Notes: generated by a model from the letters alone, not told the origin. A stretch of DNA of 8,047 nucleotides from JAHBVH01 sp034437715 (GCA_034437715.1 DAOTTR010000546.1:1-8047); one strand, 5' to 3'. Shown: positions 1 through 6,285, numbered from the stretch's first letter. Translations and numbers: made by a program.

Positions 1-22
1 CGCTTGCCAAACAAAATCATGC

Positions 23-90
23 GTAGGGGTGGCCTCGCAGCCGGCCCGCGTTTGGCTCGCTGCGAACGGGCGGCTGCAAGCCGCCCCTAC
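23..90. repeat. REP-like imperfect inverted repeat (hairpin)
   Basis: The arms 23-48 and 67-90 are near-perfect reverse complements, with small mismatches and 1-2 nt indels. The left arm begins GTAGGGG and the right arm ends CCCCTAC. The GC-rich stem encloses a loop of about 18 nt. It lies upstream of the first gene and contains no convincing reading frame. Compact GC-rich palindromes of this kind are typical of dispersed intergenic repeats (REP-like). No T-run follows the right arm, so a classical terminator is less likely. A genome-wide copy count would settle whether it is dispersed. Confidence 0.65.
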
Positions 91-152
91 TGGATACTTA
101 TTTCTTTCTACTGTCCTTACCCTTTACTTCCTTATCTTGAAAGAACTGATTT

Positions 153-971
153 ATGCATATTGAAGCACCACGTGCGCTGATTTTGGAATTGACCCGCAAA
201 TATGAAGGGGAACGTGAGCCCAATGGTCGCCCGCGTGTATCCGATGATCTGTTAGAACGGCTCAAGCCGATCTCCACTGAAGAAGCTTGGGGCGTGTTGC
301 GCCGGCATGGCTACAATCTGCAATTTGAAGGTAACTGGCTCGAAGTTCACCCAGGGCGTATTTTGGTGGGCCGCGCCGTGACGGCGATGATGCTCCCCCA
401 TCGGCCTGACTTTCAGGAGCTGGTCGAAGAGCAGGGCAAAGCGGATGGGCGCATTGGTGGCCAGAATTCTTGGGTCATCGATACGCTAGAGCAGGGCGAT
501 GTCATGGTTGTGGACATGTTTGGCAAAGTCAAAGATGGCACCTTTATTGGCGACAATCTGGGCACTTCGGTCAAGACGCGCACCCACGCGGGTGCGGTAA
601 TGGATTGCGGGATTCGCGACCAACGGGGACTTAGCCACCTGGATGATGTGGCGTTTTTCTGCCGTGGCTTTCATCCTTCGGCGATCAAAGATGTCACACT
701 GGCTGGTATCAATCTGCCGATTCGGATTGGCGAAGCGACGGTGTTGCCGGGTGATGTGGTGCTGGGAACACCCACCGGGGTCACCTTTATTCCTGCTCAC
801 TTGGTGCAAGAAGTGGTGGATCGGGGCGAAGATATTATGCGCCGCGACGCATTTGGTCATTTACGGTTGCGCCAAAATCGCTACACCCCTGGTGAAGTCG
901 ATCGCGCGTGGTCACCAGAAATTGAAGCAGACTTTCTACAGTGGTTGGAGACCGGGAGACCAGAGAATTAG
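153..971 (+). CDS. RraA-family aldolase-like protein (HMG/CHA aldolase fold)
   Basis: This 272-residue protein belongs to the RraA-like superfamily, which includes class II pyruvate aldolases (4-hydroxy-4-methyl-2-oxoglutarate / 4-carboxy-4-hydroxy-2-oxoadipate aldolase), oxaloacetate decarboxylases and the RNase E inhibitor RraA. The signature D-X20-R-D is intact: D134 follows G133, and R155-D156 lie in CGIRDQ. These residues bind the divalent metal and pyruvate enolate in the aldolases. A late PGDVVLGTPTGV segment (199-210) matches the usual PGD...DGV loop, but has T where D is common. The protein is longer than RraA (about 160 residues), with an N-terminal extension of about 40 residues and a C-terminal tail ending in a WSPEIEADFLQWL segment. 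The ATG at 153 has only a weak purine-rich site (GAAAG, 139-143). It is a cytoplasmic enzyme, perhaps cleaving a keto-deoxy sugar acid to pyruvate plus an aldehyde, given the dehydratase downstream. The substrate is not determined by sequence. The last codons run into a GGAGAC repeat. Confidence 0.85.
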   Translation: MHIEAPRALILELTRKYEGEREPNGRPRVSDDLLERLKPISTEEAWGVLRRHGYNLQFEGNWLEVHPGRILVGRAVTAMMLPHRPDFQELVEEQGKADGRIGGQNSWVIDTLEQGDVMVVDMFGKVKDGTFIGDNLGTSVKTRTHAGAVMDCGIRDQRGLSHLDDVAFFCRGFHPSAIKDVTLAGINLPIRIGEATVLPGDVVLGTPTGVTFIPAHLVQEVVDRGEDIMRRDAFGHLRLRQNRYTPGEVDRAWSPEIEADFLQWLETGRPEN

Positions 972-982
972 GACTGGGAGAC
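947..982 (+). repeat. GGAGAC short repeats straddling the stop codon
   Basis: GGAGAC occurs at 947-952, 955-960 and 977-982, with GGGAGAC in the last two. The cluster covers the last codons of the upstream gene and its TAG stop at 969-971. It looks like a degenerate simple-sequence tract that now supplies the extreme C-terminus of the protein. Three short copies could also arise by chance. Confidence 0.35.
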
Positions 983-1054
983 GCAGCCTAGCTTTCCAGT
1001 TTATAGATCGTCTACTTGCCACCCATCCAACCTTCAATAATCGAATTTAGCAGG

Positions 1055-1104
1055 CAGAGAACGCTATGCACATGAGGTCATTCTCTGTGTGCGTAGCGTT
1101 TTTC
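1055..1104 (+). terminator. Stem-loop with T-run (terminator or attenuator)
   Basis: The arm AACGCTATGCACA (1060-1072) pairs with TGTGCGTAGCGTT (1088-1100) over 13 bp, with a single G-U wobble. The run of T ending at 1103 follows directly, which is the layout of an intrinsic terminator. It sits 89 nt after the RraA stop and 67 nt before the permease start. It could therefore end the first transcript or act in the leader of the permease mRNA. A second pairing, CAGAGAA (1055-1061) with TTCTCTG (1081-1087), crosses the first and shares two bases with it. Confidence 0.65.
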
Positions 1105-1158
1105 TATCGTAGGAATGTCACCGTTTCGATTGCTGACTGGTGTTGTTCCGATAGGCAT

Positions 1159-1164
1159 AAGGAG
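1159..1164 (+). promoter_or_regulatory. Ribosome binding site fixing the permease start
   Basis: AAGGAG lies 6 nt before the ATG at 1171. An in-frame upstream ATG at 1066 lies inside the stem-loop arm and would add 35 non-hydrophobic residues, several of them Cys and His, with no ribosome site. The start at 1171 is therefore clearly preferred. Confidence 0.85.
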
Positions 1165-1170
1165 TTTTTC

Positions 1171-3096
1171 ATGGCACAACGAGCAGAGTCGTTACCCACG
1201 GCCACGTTTAGCACGGCCCCCCGTCGTCCAGTTATGCAGCGCATCTTTGGCCGCGACTGGCAGATTGGCTTCGCTTTTGTCGCACCCATTGTGATTTTGA
1301 TGGTGGTCTTTATTGGGTGGCCCTTCTTCAAGGCGCTTTATACCAGCATGACAATTCGCACGCTGGCGCGCGAAACCAAGTTTATCTGGTTTGATAATTA
1401 CATTCGGCTCTACCAAGATGCCTATTATCTACAGGCTGTGCGCAATACGGTGATCTTTACCGCCGGCTCGATCAGTAGCAAGCTGATCTTGGGGCTGTGC
1501 GCGGCCCTGTTACTGCATTCGCAAAAACGCTGGCGCAATTTGTTCACGGGGCTGGTTTTGCTGCCCTGGATCATTCCCTCGGTGGTGCAAGCCCTGGCGT
1601 GGCGCTCGATCCTGGATCCGCTCTTTGGCGGCTTGAATCCAATCTTGATTGGGTTGGGTCTTATGGATGTGGGCCGGCCCATCCAATGGCTGGCTGATCC
1701 GCGGCTAGCCATGATGAGTGTGATTATGGTGAATGTGTGGGCGGGTATTCCCTTCTTTACCGTCAACTTGTTGGCTGGCCTGCAATCCATTGATGCCGAG
1801 CTATATGAAGCCTCGGAGATTGACGGTGCGAATGGTTGGCAGCGTTTCCTCTATATTACCCTGCCTGGCCTGCGCTATGTGATCGCCGTGGCGACCTTGC
1901 TCTCTACGATCTGGACCTTCAATGGCTTCGAGACGATCTTCCTCCTGACGGGCGGTGGCCCGGGCAATGTCACCAAAGTCTATTCGATCATGGCCTATGA
2001 AAAGGCGATCCGCGGCCTGCAATTTGGCCCTGGCACTGCGATTGCCTTCAGCTTGACGCCTGTGCTTGCCATTTTCATCTTGCTGCTTTCGCGCTACATG
2101 CGCCGTGATGCCTCGCGCGACGAGATCGGCAATGCCTGGCAGGATAGGGTGATTGATGGGATTGGGTGGGTGTTGAGCAGCATCGGCGCAATCATTATCT
2201 TGCCCTTTATGCTGCTGGCCCAACTGATTACGAACGCCTTGCCCGCCAGCGGCGTGGGCAACCGCACGCGCAGCAACCGCTTGGGCGGCCTTGCGCGTGG
2301 CCTTGCAATGGCGCTCATGTTGCTCTTTATCCTCTTTCCCTTCTACTGGATCCTGGTCACGGCCTTTAAGGGGAATTTGCAAATTGGGCAACGCGTAGAC
2401 ATCTTCTGGCCAGCGCCATGGACCTTCGAGCAGTTTGATCGCTTGTTTACCGAGCAACCGTTTTTCCTCTGGTTCCGCAACTCGGCAATTGTGAGCATAA
2501 CCACGACCGTATTGGCGGTCTTTATTGCGGCACTGAGTGGCTATGCCCTGGCGCGGCTGCGCTTCTGGGGCGCGCAGACCATGACCACGGTTTTGCTGAT
2601 CACCTATCTGTTGCCGGGCGCGCTCATGTTTATTCCCCTCTATGGCATTCTGGCTGATCTGGGGGTGATCAACACGCGCTGGGCACTGATTCTGACCTAT
2701 CCAACCGGGATGATTCCGTTTGCAACCTGGCTGCTCATGGGCTACTATCGCGCCATTCCCGAAGAGTTAGAACACGCGGCCATGGTGGATGGGGCGACGC
2801 GCCTGCAAGCGTTCCTGCGCGTTACCTTGCCCTTGGCCGCGCCGGCACTCCTGGCGGTGACGCTCTTTGCCTTTACCAACGCCTGGAAAGAGTTTCTCTT
2901 TGCCTTTGTCTTTATCAGCAGCGAACGTTTGATGACGCTGCCGGTTGGTCTTGCCCAAACGATCTTTGGCGATGTCTACCCCTGGGGCATGTTGATGGCG
3001 GCGTCGCTGATCATCTCGGTGCCGGTTGTGATCTTCTACATGTATGGTCAGCGCTTTATGGTGGCTGGCTTGACAGCGGGCAGCGTTAAGGGCTAG
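1171..3096 (+). CDS. Fused MalF-MalG-type sugar ABC transporter permease
   Basis: This 641-residue inner-membrane protein contains two complete CUT1-type permease domains in one chain. The N-terminal half is MalF-like, with membrane segments near 31-58, 92-116, 124-146, 179-203, 234-260 and 288-308. Its EAA loop spans 212-232 (E213-A-S...D218-G219, ending ITLP). The C-terminal half is MalG-like, with segments near 376-399, 437-459, 472-496, 503-524, 557-582 and 606-630. Its EAA loop is at 533-554 (E534-H-A-A-M-V-D-G541, ending VTLP). EAA loops dock the ATPase subunits. The two halves are normally separate proteins of about 280-300 residues each. The linker, about 311-375, has an extra hydrophobic stretch at 329-356 between positively charged flanks. 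No substrate-binding protein or ATPase is encoded in the window, so partners must lie elsewhere. A shared UgpC/MsmK-type ATPase would be usual for CUT1 systems. The substrate is probably a sugar or sugar acid, judged only from neighbours. Confidence 0.9.
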   Translation: MAQRAESLPTATFSTAPRRPVMQRIFGRDWQIGFAFVAPIVILMVVFIGWPFFKALYTSMTIRTLARETKFIWFDNYIRLYQDAYYLQAVRNTVIFTAGSISSKLILGLCAALLLHSQKRWRNLFTGLVLLPWIIPSVVQALAWRSILDPLFGGLNPILIGLGLMDVGRPIQWLADPRLAMMSVIMVNVWAGIPFFTVNLLAGLQSIDAELYEASEIDGANGWQRFLYITLPGLRYVIAVATLLSTIWTFNGFETIFLLTGGGPGNVTKVYSIMAYEKAIRGLQFGPGTAIAFSLTPVLAIFILLLSRYMRRDASRDEIGNAWQDRVIDGIGWVLSSIGAIIILPFMLLAQLITNALPASGVGNRTRSNRLGGLARGLAMALMLLFILFPFYWILVTAFKGNLQIGQRVDIFWPAPWTFEQFDRLFTEQPFFLWFRNSAIVSITTTVLAVFIAALSGYALARLRFWGAQTMTTVLLITYLLPGALMFIPLYGILADLGVINTRWALILTYPTGMIPFATWLLMGYYRAIPEELEHAAMVDGATRLQAFLRVTLPLAAPALLAVTLFAFTNAWKEFLFAFVFISSERLMTLPVGLAQTIFGDVYPWGMLMAASLIISVPVVIFYMYGQRFMVAGLTAGSVKG

Positions 3097-3240
3097 GGTG
3101 TGAAAAGTAGGGAGTACGTTTGAATCGTAGGTCACGTTTGTAACGTGACGTGCCCGTTCCATGAAGAATGTCCGGTTTGTAACCGCACAAACGTGACCTA
3201 CGATCTTGATCGCATCGTAATTTATTCACAACACCCTAGC
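3092..3240. repeat. Nested inverted-repeat element between convergent genes
   Basis: An inner perfect 18-bp inverted repeat has arms ATCGTAGGTCACGTTTGT (3124-3141) and its exact reverse complement (3187-3204). Inside are two small hairpins, each with a TGT loop: GTCACGTT/AACGTGAC (3131-3138 and 3142-3149) and CGGTT/AACCG (3173-3177 and 3181-3185). An outer imperfect repeat, GCTAGGGTG..TGAA (3092-3104) against 3225-3240, includes the TAG stop of the permease and the TAG stop of the PhyH gene on the other strand. There is no T-run after the inner stem on either strand. It may work as a bidirectional terminator or mRNA 3'-end stabiliser, or be a MITE/REP-like insertion that landed between the two stops. 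Confidence 0.7.
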
Positions 3241-3973
3241 GGTTGCGGTAGCGGGCGTTGGGTGCTTCCATAATGGCCTGTTGGCGTTCGCTTAACCCTT
3301 CATATTGGGCGGCGTCGTAATATTTGGCCGACCAGGAGAGCGCATGGGGGCTAAATTTATAGAAGAGCGTGCGCCGTTCCCCTTTGCCTTTCCAGGGTAG
3401 GGTGCCATGGGTGAGCGCTTCGGTAAAGATCACGGCGGTTCCGGCTGGGCCGGTCACGGCGCGCATAAAGGGTTGGAAATGCTCCAATTCTTTCCATTCA
3501 TCGGGGAAGGGAAGGTTACTCTTGTGGCTGCCGGGCACACAGCCAAAGCCGCCATCCCCCTCATTGACATCGCGCAGATTATAGGCGACCACGCTCAAGC
3601 CATTGTGCATCTGTTCGTTTTGAAAGCGGTAATACTGCGACGGATCAAAGGGCGTGCTGCCGCCGTGCAAGCGTGTCCCAATCGGCCCTTTGCCGCTGCG
3701 GATCAGATCGGCGTAGTCATGATCCAGGCGGAAGCGGTTGCCAAGCAATTCTTCCAGATAGGGCGTGATGCGTGGATTATCGATCAAGTCACGATAGGCT
3801 GTTCCCCAACTCAGCAAGTTGCCCCAGCGTTGCGTGGTAATCTCTGCATTGGTTTCTGCAGCAATGCGTTCATCCCAAATGCGATTCAGTTCGGCTAATT
3901 GCTGGGCGTCCAGCGCATTGGGCACTGTGATGAAGCCCTGTAGATCAAAGAGATAGCGTTCTTGCGCGTTCAT
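3236..3973 (-). CDS. PhyH-family Fe(II)/2-oxoglutarate oxygenase-like protein with HXG motif
   Basis: This 245-residue protein belongs to the phytanoyl-CoA dioxygenase (PhyH) family of cupin-fold iron/2-oxoglutarate enzymes. Landmarks are LHGG at 102-105, GDGGFGCVPGSHK at 139-151, the distal iron His in EALTHGTLPW (H189) and Arg in the GERRTLFYKFSP strand (R200, 11 residues later, the PhyH spacing for the 2-oxoglutarate Arg). The proximal motif is H103-G-G105, where PhyH and EctD have HXD. H103 to H189 is 86 residues, against 89 in human PHYH as I remember it, so the alignment is reasonable. The acidic ligand appears to be missing, as in iron-dependent halogenases. D84, D86 or D110 could substitute in the fold. 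There is no signal peptide, so it is probably cytoplasmic. The start is supported by AAGGA (3984-3980 on the minus strand), 6 nt from the ATG. It is transcribed divergently from the glucarate dehydratase and convergently with the permease. The substrate is unknown. Confidence 0.85.
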   Translation of the reverse strand: MNAQERYLFDLQGFITVPNALDAQQLAELNRIWDERIAAETNAEITTQRWGNLLSWGTAYRDLIDNPRITPYLEELLGNRFRLDHDYADLIRSGKGPIGTRLHGGSTPFDPSQYYRFQNEQMHNGLSVVAYNLRDVNEGDGGFGCVPGSHKSNLPFPDEWKELEHFQPFMRAVTGPAGTAVIFTEALTHGTLPWKGKGERRTLFYKFSPHALSWSAKYYDAAQYEGLSERQQAIMEAPNARYRNR

Positions 3974-4012
3974 TTTATGTCCTTAGTTTGTCAAATAAAT
4001 AAAAATCAATCA

Positions 4013-4025
4013 CGACAGCTTGTCG
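4013..4025. repeat. Small palindrome in the PhyH leader
   Basis: CGACA-GCT-TGTCG is a perfect 5-bp inverted repeat with a 3-nt spacer, about 40 nt upstream of the PhyH start codon. It could be a leader hairpin or a protein site. TTGTC pentamers also occur at 3988, 4020, 4037 and 4136. The evidence is weak because short palindromes arise easily by chance. Confidence 0.3.
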
Positions 4026-4091
4026 AAAATGCGAAATTGTCTGTTTCGGCAGGGAGCATAACTTTCCGTTTTCAACACAAGCGCAGAGCGG

Positions 4092-4120
4092 ATCGTAGCA
4101 CAATTCCAGGTGAGCGCCAA
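4092..4120 (-). promoter_or_regulatory. Candidate promoter for the PhyH gene
   Basis: On the minus strand, TTGGCG (4120-4115) and TACGAT (4097-4092) are separated by exactly 17 nt, and each matches 4 of 6 sigma70 consensus bases. The leader to the ATG would be about 110 nt and contains the CGACA palindrome. The match is modest and other start sites are possible in the AT-rich stretch nearer the gene. Confidence 0.3.
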
Positions 4121-4139
4121 GCATGCTAATAATATTTGT

Positions 4140-4159
4140 CACAGTGCTTATCCCAGTGT
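4140..4159 (+). promoter_or_regulatory. Candidate operator, left copy (CACAGTG-N8-AGTGT)
   Basis: CACAGTG at 4140-4146 is followed by AGTGT at 4155-4159. The same composite motif, in inverted orientation and with identical internal spacing, recurs at 4215-4234. This copy lies just upstream of the candidate PhyH promoter and 75 bp centre-to-centre from the right copy. It fits a site for a transcription factor that acts on both divergent genes or forms a loop. The regulator is not encoded in the window. Confidence 0.5.
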
Positions 4160-4190
4160 TTCTTACGCGGGTGCTAACGCTGTAGGCAGA

Positions 4191-4219
4191 TTGACGCTAC
4201 TTAGCGATTCGATTACACT
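4191..4219 (+). promoter_or_regulatory. Sigma70-like promoter for the glucarate dehydratase operon
   Basis: TTGACG (4191-4196, 5 of 6 consensus) and TACACT (4214-4219, 4 of 6) are separated by 17 nt. Transcription would start near 4226, leaving a leader of about 138 nt before the ATG at 4364. The -10 box lies inside the right operator copy, so a bound repressor would directly block polymerase. A 12-bp palindrome, CGCTA-CT-TAGCG (4195-4206), lies across the -35 and spacer. Confidence 0.55.
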
Positions 4220-4234
4220 ATGCGTTACACTGTG
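4215..4234 (-). promoter_or_regulatory. Candidate operator, right copy (inverted), over the -10 box
   Basis: On the minus strand CACAGTG (4234-4228) is followed, with the same 8-nt spacing as the left copy, by AGTGT (4219-4215). On the plus strand this reads as a 12-bp-spaced direct repeat of TTACACTATG and TTACACTGTG. It overlaps the -10 region and start point of the dehydratase promoter, a classic repressor position. Single CAGTG/CACTG pentamers also occur downstream at 4307-4311 and 4343-4347. Confidence 0.5.
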
Positions 4235-4363
4235 GGCCGACTTCCCTAACCCAGATTCTAGAGAGGGGCGCGCGTCTCTTGCTTGCTCGATCTGTTGCCA
4301 TCCTTGCAGTGAAATCAGCCGCCATTCGCCATAATCTCTCAGCACTGACAAAGTGAGGAACTT

Positions 4364-5662
4364 ATGAAAATCACCGATATGCATGTCACCCCCATTGCGA
4401 TTATCGATCCGCCGCTGCTCAACGCCGCCGGCCTGCATGCGCCCTATGCCTTGCGCACCATTGTTGAAATTGTAACCGATGACAATATTTATGGGTTGGG
4501 CGAAGTGCCGGGCAGTGTCGCCAGCACGCAGGCGCTTGAGGCTGCCCGCGAGGTTGTCATTGGCAAAGATCCCTTCCAACTTAATGCGGTGCAAGAAGGC
4601 TTGTTTGCACGCTTTGGCAATGACGGCGCGGGCGAGCGCGGCGAGTCGCCGTGGGACAAACGGCGCATTGTGCACGTAAATAGCGCCATTGAAGTTGCAC
4701 TATTTGATATTATGGGCAAGGCCACTGGTCGTCCCGTTTGTGATCTGCTGGGTGGGCGCGTGCCAGGCGCACGCGGCCGCCGGCCCGAATTTTCTGCCTA
4801 TCTGTTCTACAAATATGAAGGTGCGGGGGGCAAGCTCGAATTTGGCACTGACCCTGCTGCCACCGGATGGGCGGCGGCGCGGCAAAAGGCTGCGCTGGAC
4901 CCCGAAGGCGTGGTGGCGCAGGCACAGGCCATGTGCAAGCACTTTGGCTTTAAGTCGATTAAGCTCAAAGGCGGCGTCATGCCACCCGACGCGGAAGCCG
5001 ATGCGATCCTGGCCATGTATGAAGCGTTTGGCCCAGGCACGCCCTTGCGCTTGGATCCCAATGCGATTTGGCAAGTGGATACTGCGATCCGCGTCGGCAA
5101 ACGGCTAGAAGGGGTACTCGAATATTACGAAGACCCCGTGCGCGGCCAAGAAAATATGGCCAAGGCACGCCAAGCCCTCTCCATGCCCTTTGCTACCAAT
5201 ATGTGTACCACTTCGTTTGACGACATCCCGGGCAGCGTCCGCCTTGGCTCGGAAGATATTATTCTGAGCGATCATCACTTCTGGGGCGGTCTGCGTGCTT
5301 CGGTCGAATTGGCGCGCATCTGCAAGACCTTTGACCGTGGTCTCTCTATGCATTCGAACAGCCACCTGGGCATCTCGTTGATGGCAATGGCCCATTTGTC
5401 GGCGGCTACTCCCAATCTAACCTATGCCTGCGACACGCATTACCCCTGGCAGTCCGAAGAAGTGGTTGTTGGTGGCACCATCCCCATCGAGGATGGCAGT
5501 ATCGAAGTGACCGATGAACCGGGCCTTGGGATTGAACTGGATCGGGCGGCACTGGCCCAATTGCATGAACAGTATAAAGCCTGTGGCCTGACCGAGCGCA
5601 ATGATGAGATTGAGATGCAGAAGAAGCAACCTGGCTGGAAATTTCAAGCGACGCGTTGGTGA
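4364..5662 (+). CDS. gudD: Glucarate dehydratase (enolase superfamily)
   Basis: This 432-residue protein matches glucarate dehydratase, which removes water from D-glucarate (or L-idarate) to give 5-keto-4-deoxy-D-glucarate in the cytoplasm. E. coli GudD has about 446 residues. The N-terminal capping domain (1 to about 135) has the family-typical opening and GLGEVPGS at 44-51. The barrel carries the K-X-K motif at K200/K202 (IKLKGG), metal ligands D231 (LRLDPN, with N233) and E256 (YYEDP), N279 in ATNM, D303 (LSDHHFWGG) and catalytic H330 in HSNSH. These correspond to K207, D235, E260, D313 and H339 of E. coli as I recall. All key residues are present. GAGG at 4355-4358 lies 5 nt before the ATG. 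The stop overlaps a GTG that could start the NUDIX gene, suggesting translational coupling. Expression is probably controlled by the operator pair upstream. The family assignment is firm. Activity on galactarate or a related aldarate cannot be excluded. Confidence 0.88.
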   Translation: MKITDMHVTPIAIIDPPLLNAAGLHAPYALRTIVEIVTDDNIYGLGEVPGSVASTQALEAAREVVIGKDPFQLNAVQEGLFARFGNDGAGERGESPWDKRRIVHVNSAIEVALFDIMGKATGRPVCDLLGGRVPGARGRRPEFSAYLFYKYEGAGGKLEFGTDPAATGWAAARQKAALDPEGVVAQAQAMCKHFGFKSIKLKGGVMPPDAEADAILAMYEAFGPGTPLRLDPNAIWQVDTAIRVGKRLEGVLEYYEDPVRGQENMAKARQALSMPFATNMCTTSFDDIPGSVRLGSEDIILSDHHFWGGLRASVELARICKTFDRGLSMHSNSHLGISLMAMAHLSAATPNLTYACDTHYPWQSEEVVVGGTIPIEDGSIEVTDEPGLGIELDRAALAQLHEQYKACGLTERNDEIEMQKKQPGWKFQATRW

Positions 5663-5667
5663 ACACC

Positions 5668-6285
5668 ATGACTCCCACGCAACAACTTGCGCTCTGGGCC
5701 GATGAGCTACGTGCCATGGCTGCGCATGGTCTCTATTATAACAAGGATATCTATAACCAGGAGCGCTATCACAAGATCCAGAGCATTGCGCTCGCCATGT
5801 TGGCGCTTGCTTCTGGCGTCACGCTCGATACGCTGGAGCCGCTGCGCAACACACTGCTGAGCCATCTGACGCCCTTTGCGGTGGGCGATGCTGCGATCAT
5901 GGATGCGGCTGGGCGCATGTTGCTCATTCGGCGCGCCGATAATGGCCTGTGGGCCATGCCCGGCGGCGCGCTGGACGTGGGCGAAACCGCCGCAGAAGGC
6001 GTGTTGCGCGAGGTGCTAGAGGAGGCTGGTCACTACTGTGAAGTTACAGGGTTGGCCGGTGTTTTTGACTCGCGCTTGTGGGGCTCAACCTCGCCCCATC
6101 ACATGTATCAGTTTGTCTTTCTCTGCCGCCTGCTGGACAAACCGCCTATTGCCACGCCGTCACACAGCCACGAAACTCTGGAACAGGCTTGGTTTGCCGA
6201 AACAGATCTGCCACCCAATATTGATCCCAATCATTCCCAATCATGTCGGGCGGATTCCGGTGGCGTTTCAGGTCTGGCGCGGTGA
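5668..6285 (+). CDS. NUDIX hydrolase with frameshifted C-terminus
   Basis: The 205-residue product has an N-terminal helical NUDIX_N-type domain (about 1-60, with ADELRAMAAHGLYYNKDIYN at 11-30). A NUDIX domain follows, whose box G100-X5-E106-X7-R114-E115-V-L-E118-E119-A-G121-H122 is complete. These residues bind the metal for pyrophosphate-bond hydrolysis of nucleoside diphosphate derivatives. The C-terminus is broken. TCCCAATCAT is exactly duplicated at 6225-6234 and 6235-6244, shifting the frame after H189 and giving an unrelated 16-residue tail that stops at 6285. Removing one copy restores a frame to TAA at 6308-6310, with ending HVGRIPVAFQVWRGERPPFF, which fits the family, and a 210-residue protein. 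The catalytic core is intact, so partial function is possible. I chose ATG 5668, 5 nt after the dehydratase stop. GTG 5659 overlaps that stop as GTGA and is a real alternative. It sits in the operon without a clear ribosome site of its own. Confidence 0.8.
   Translation: MTPTQQLALWADELRAMAAHGLYYNKDIYNQERYHKIQSIALAMLALASGVTLDTLEPLRNTLLSHLTPFAVGDAAIMDAAGRMLLIRRADNGLWAMPGGALDVGETAAEGVLREVLEEAGHYCEVTGLAGVFDSRLWGSTSPHHMYQFVFLCRLLDKPPIATPSHSHETLEQAWFAETDLPPNIDPNHSQSCRADSGGVSGLAR
6225..6244 (+). repeat. Exact 10-bp tandem duplication inside the NUDIX gene
   Basis: TCCCAATCAT is present twice head to tail with no mismatch (6225-6234, 6235-6244). Ten bases is not a multiple of three, so the duplication moves the reading frame by one. 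It is a fresh-looking mutation, a slippage site, or an assembly error. Confidence 0.95.

Noticed and set aside
486..860. 124-codon open frame on the minus strand inside the first RraA gene
   Set aside because: The plus-strand frame carries the D-X20-R-D motif and family-length protein. The reverse frame is a shadow.
1066..1170. A longer permease starting at ATG 1066
   Set aside because: The ATG lies in a terminator-like stem and has no ribosome site. The extension is unlike a permease N-terminus, and AAGGAG sits 6 nt before ATG 1171.
1801..2457. 218-codon open frame on the minus strand inside the permease
   Set aside because: It is antisense to strongly recognisable membrane segments, with low-complexity charged composition and no family-like motifs. 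It is best explained as a shadow.
3407..3898. 163-codon open frame on the plus strand opposite the PhyH gene
   Set aside because: The minus-strand PhyH frame has clear family motifs and a good ribosome site. The opposite frame has neither.
4110..4334. Possible small protein of 74 residues in the divergent region
   Set aside because: It runs through the promoter and both operator copies, lacks a ribosome site and has no recognisable domain.
3974..4363. Riboswitch or structured RNA in the 390-base divergent region
   Set aside because: Only short palindromes and promoter/operator-like elements are seen. No known aptamer layout could be recognised by eye.
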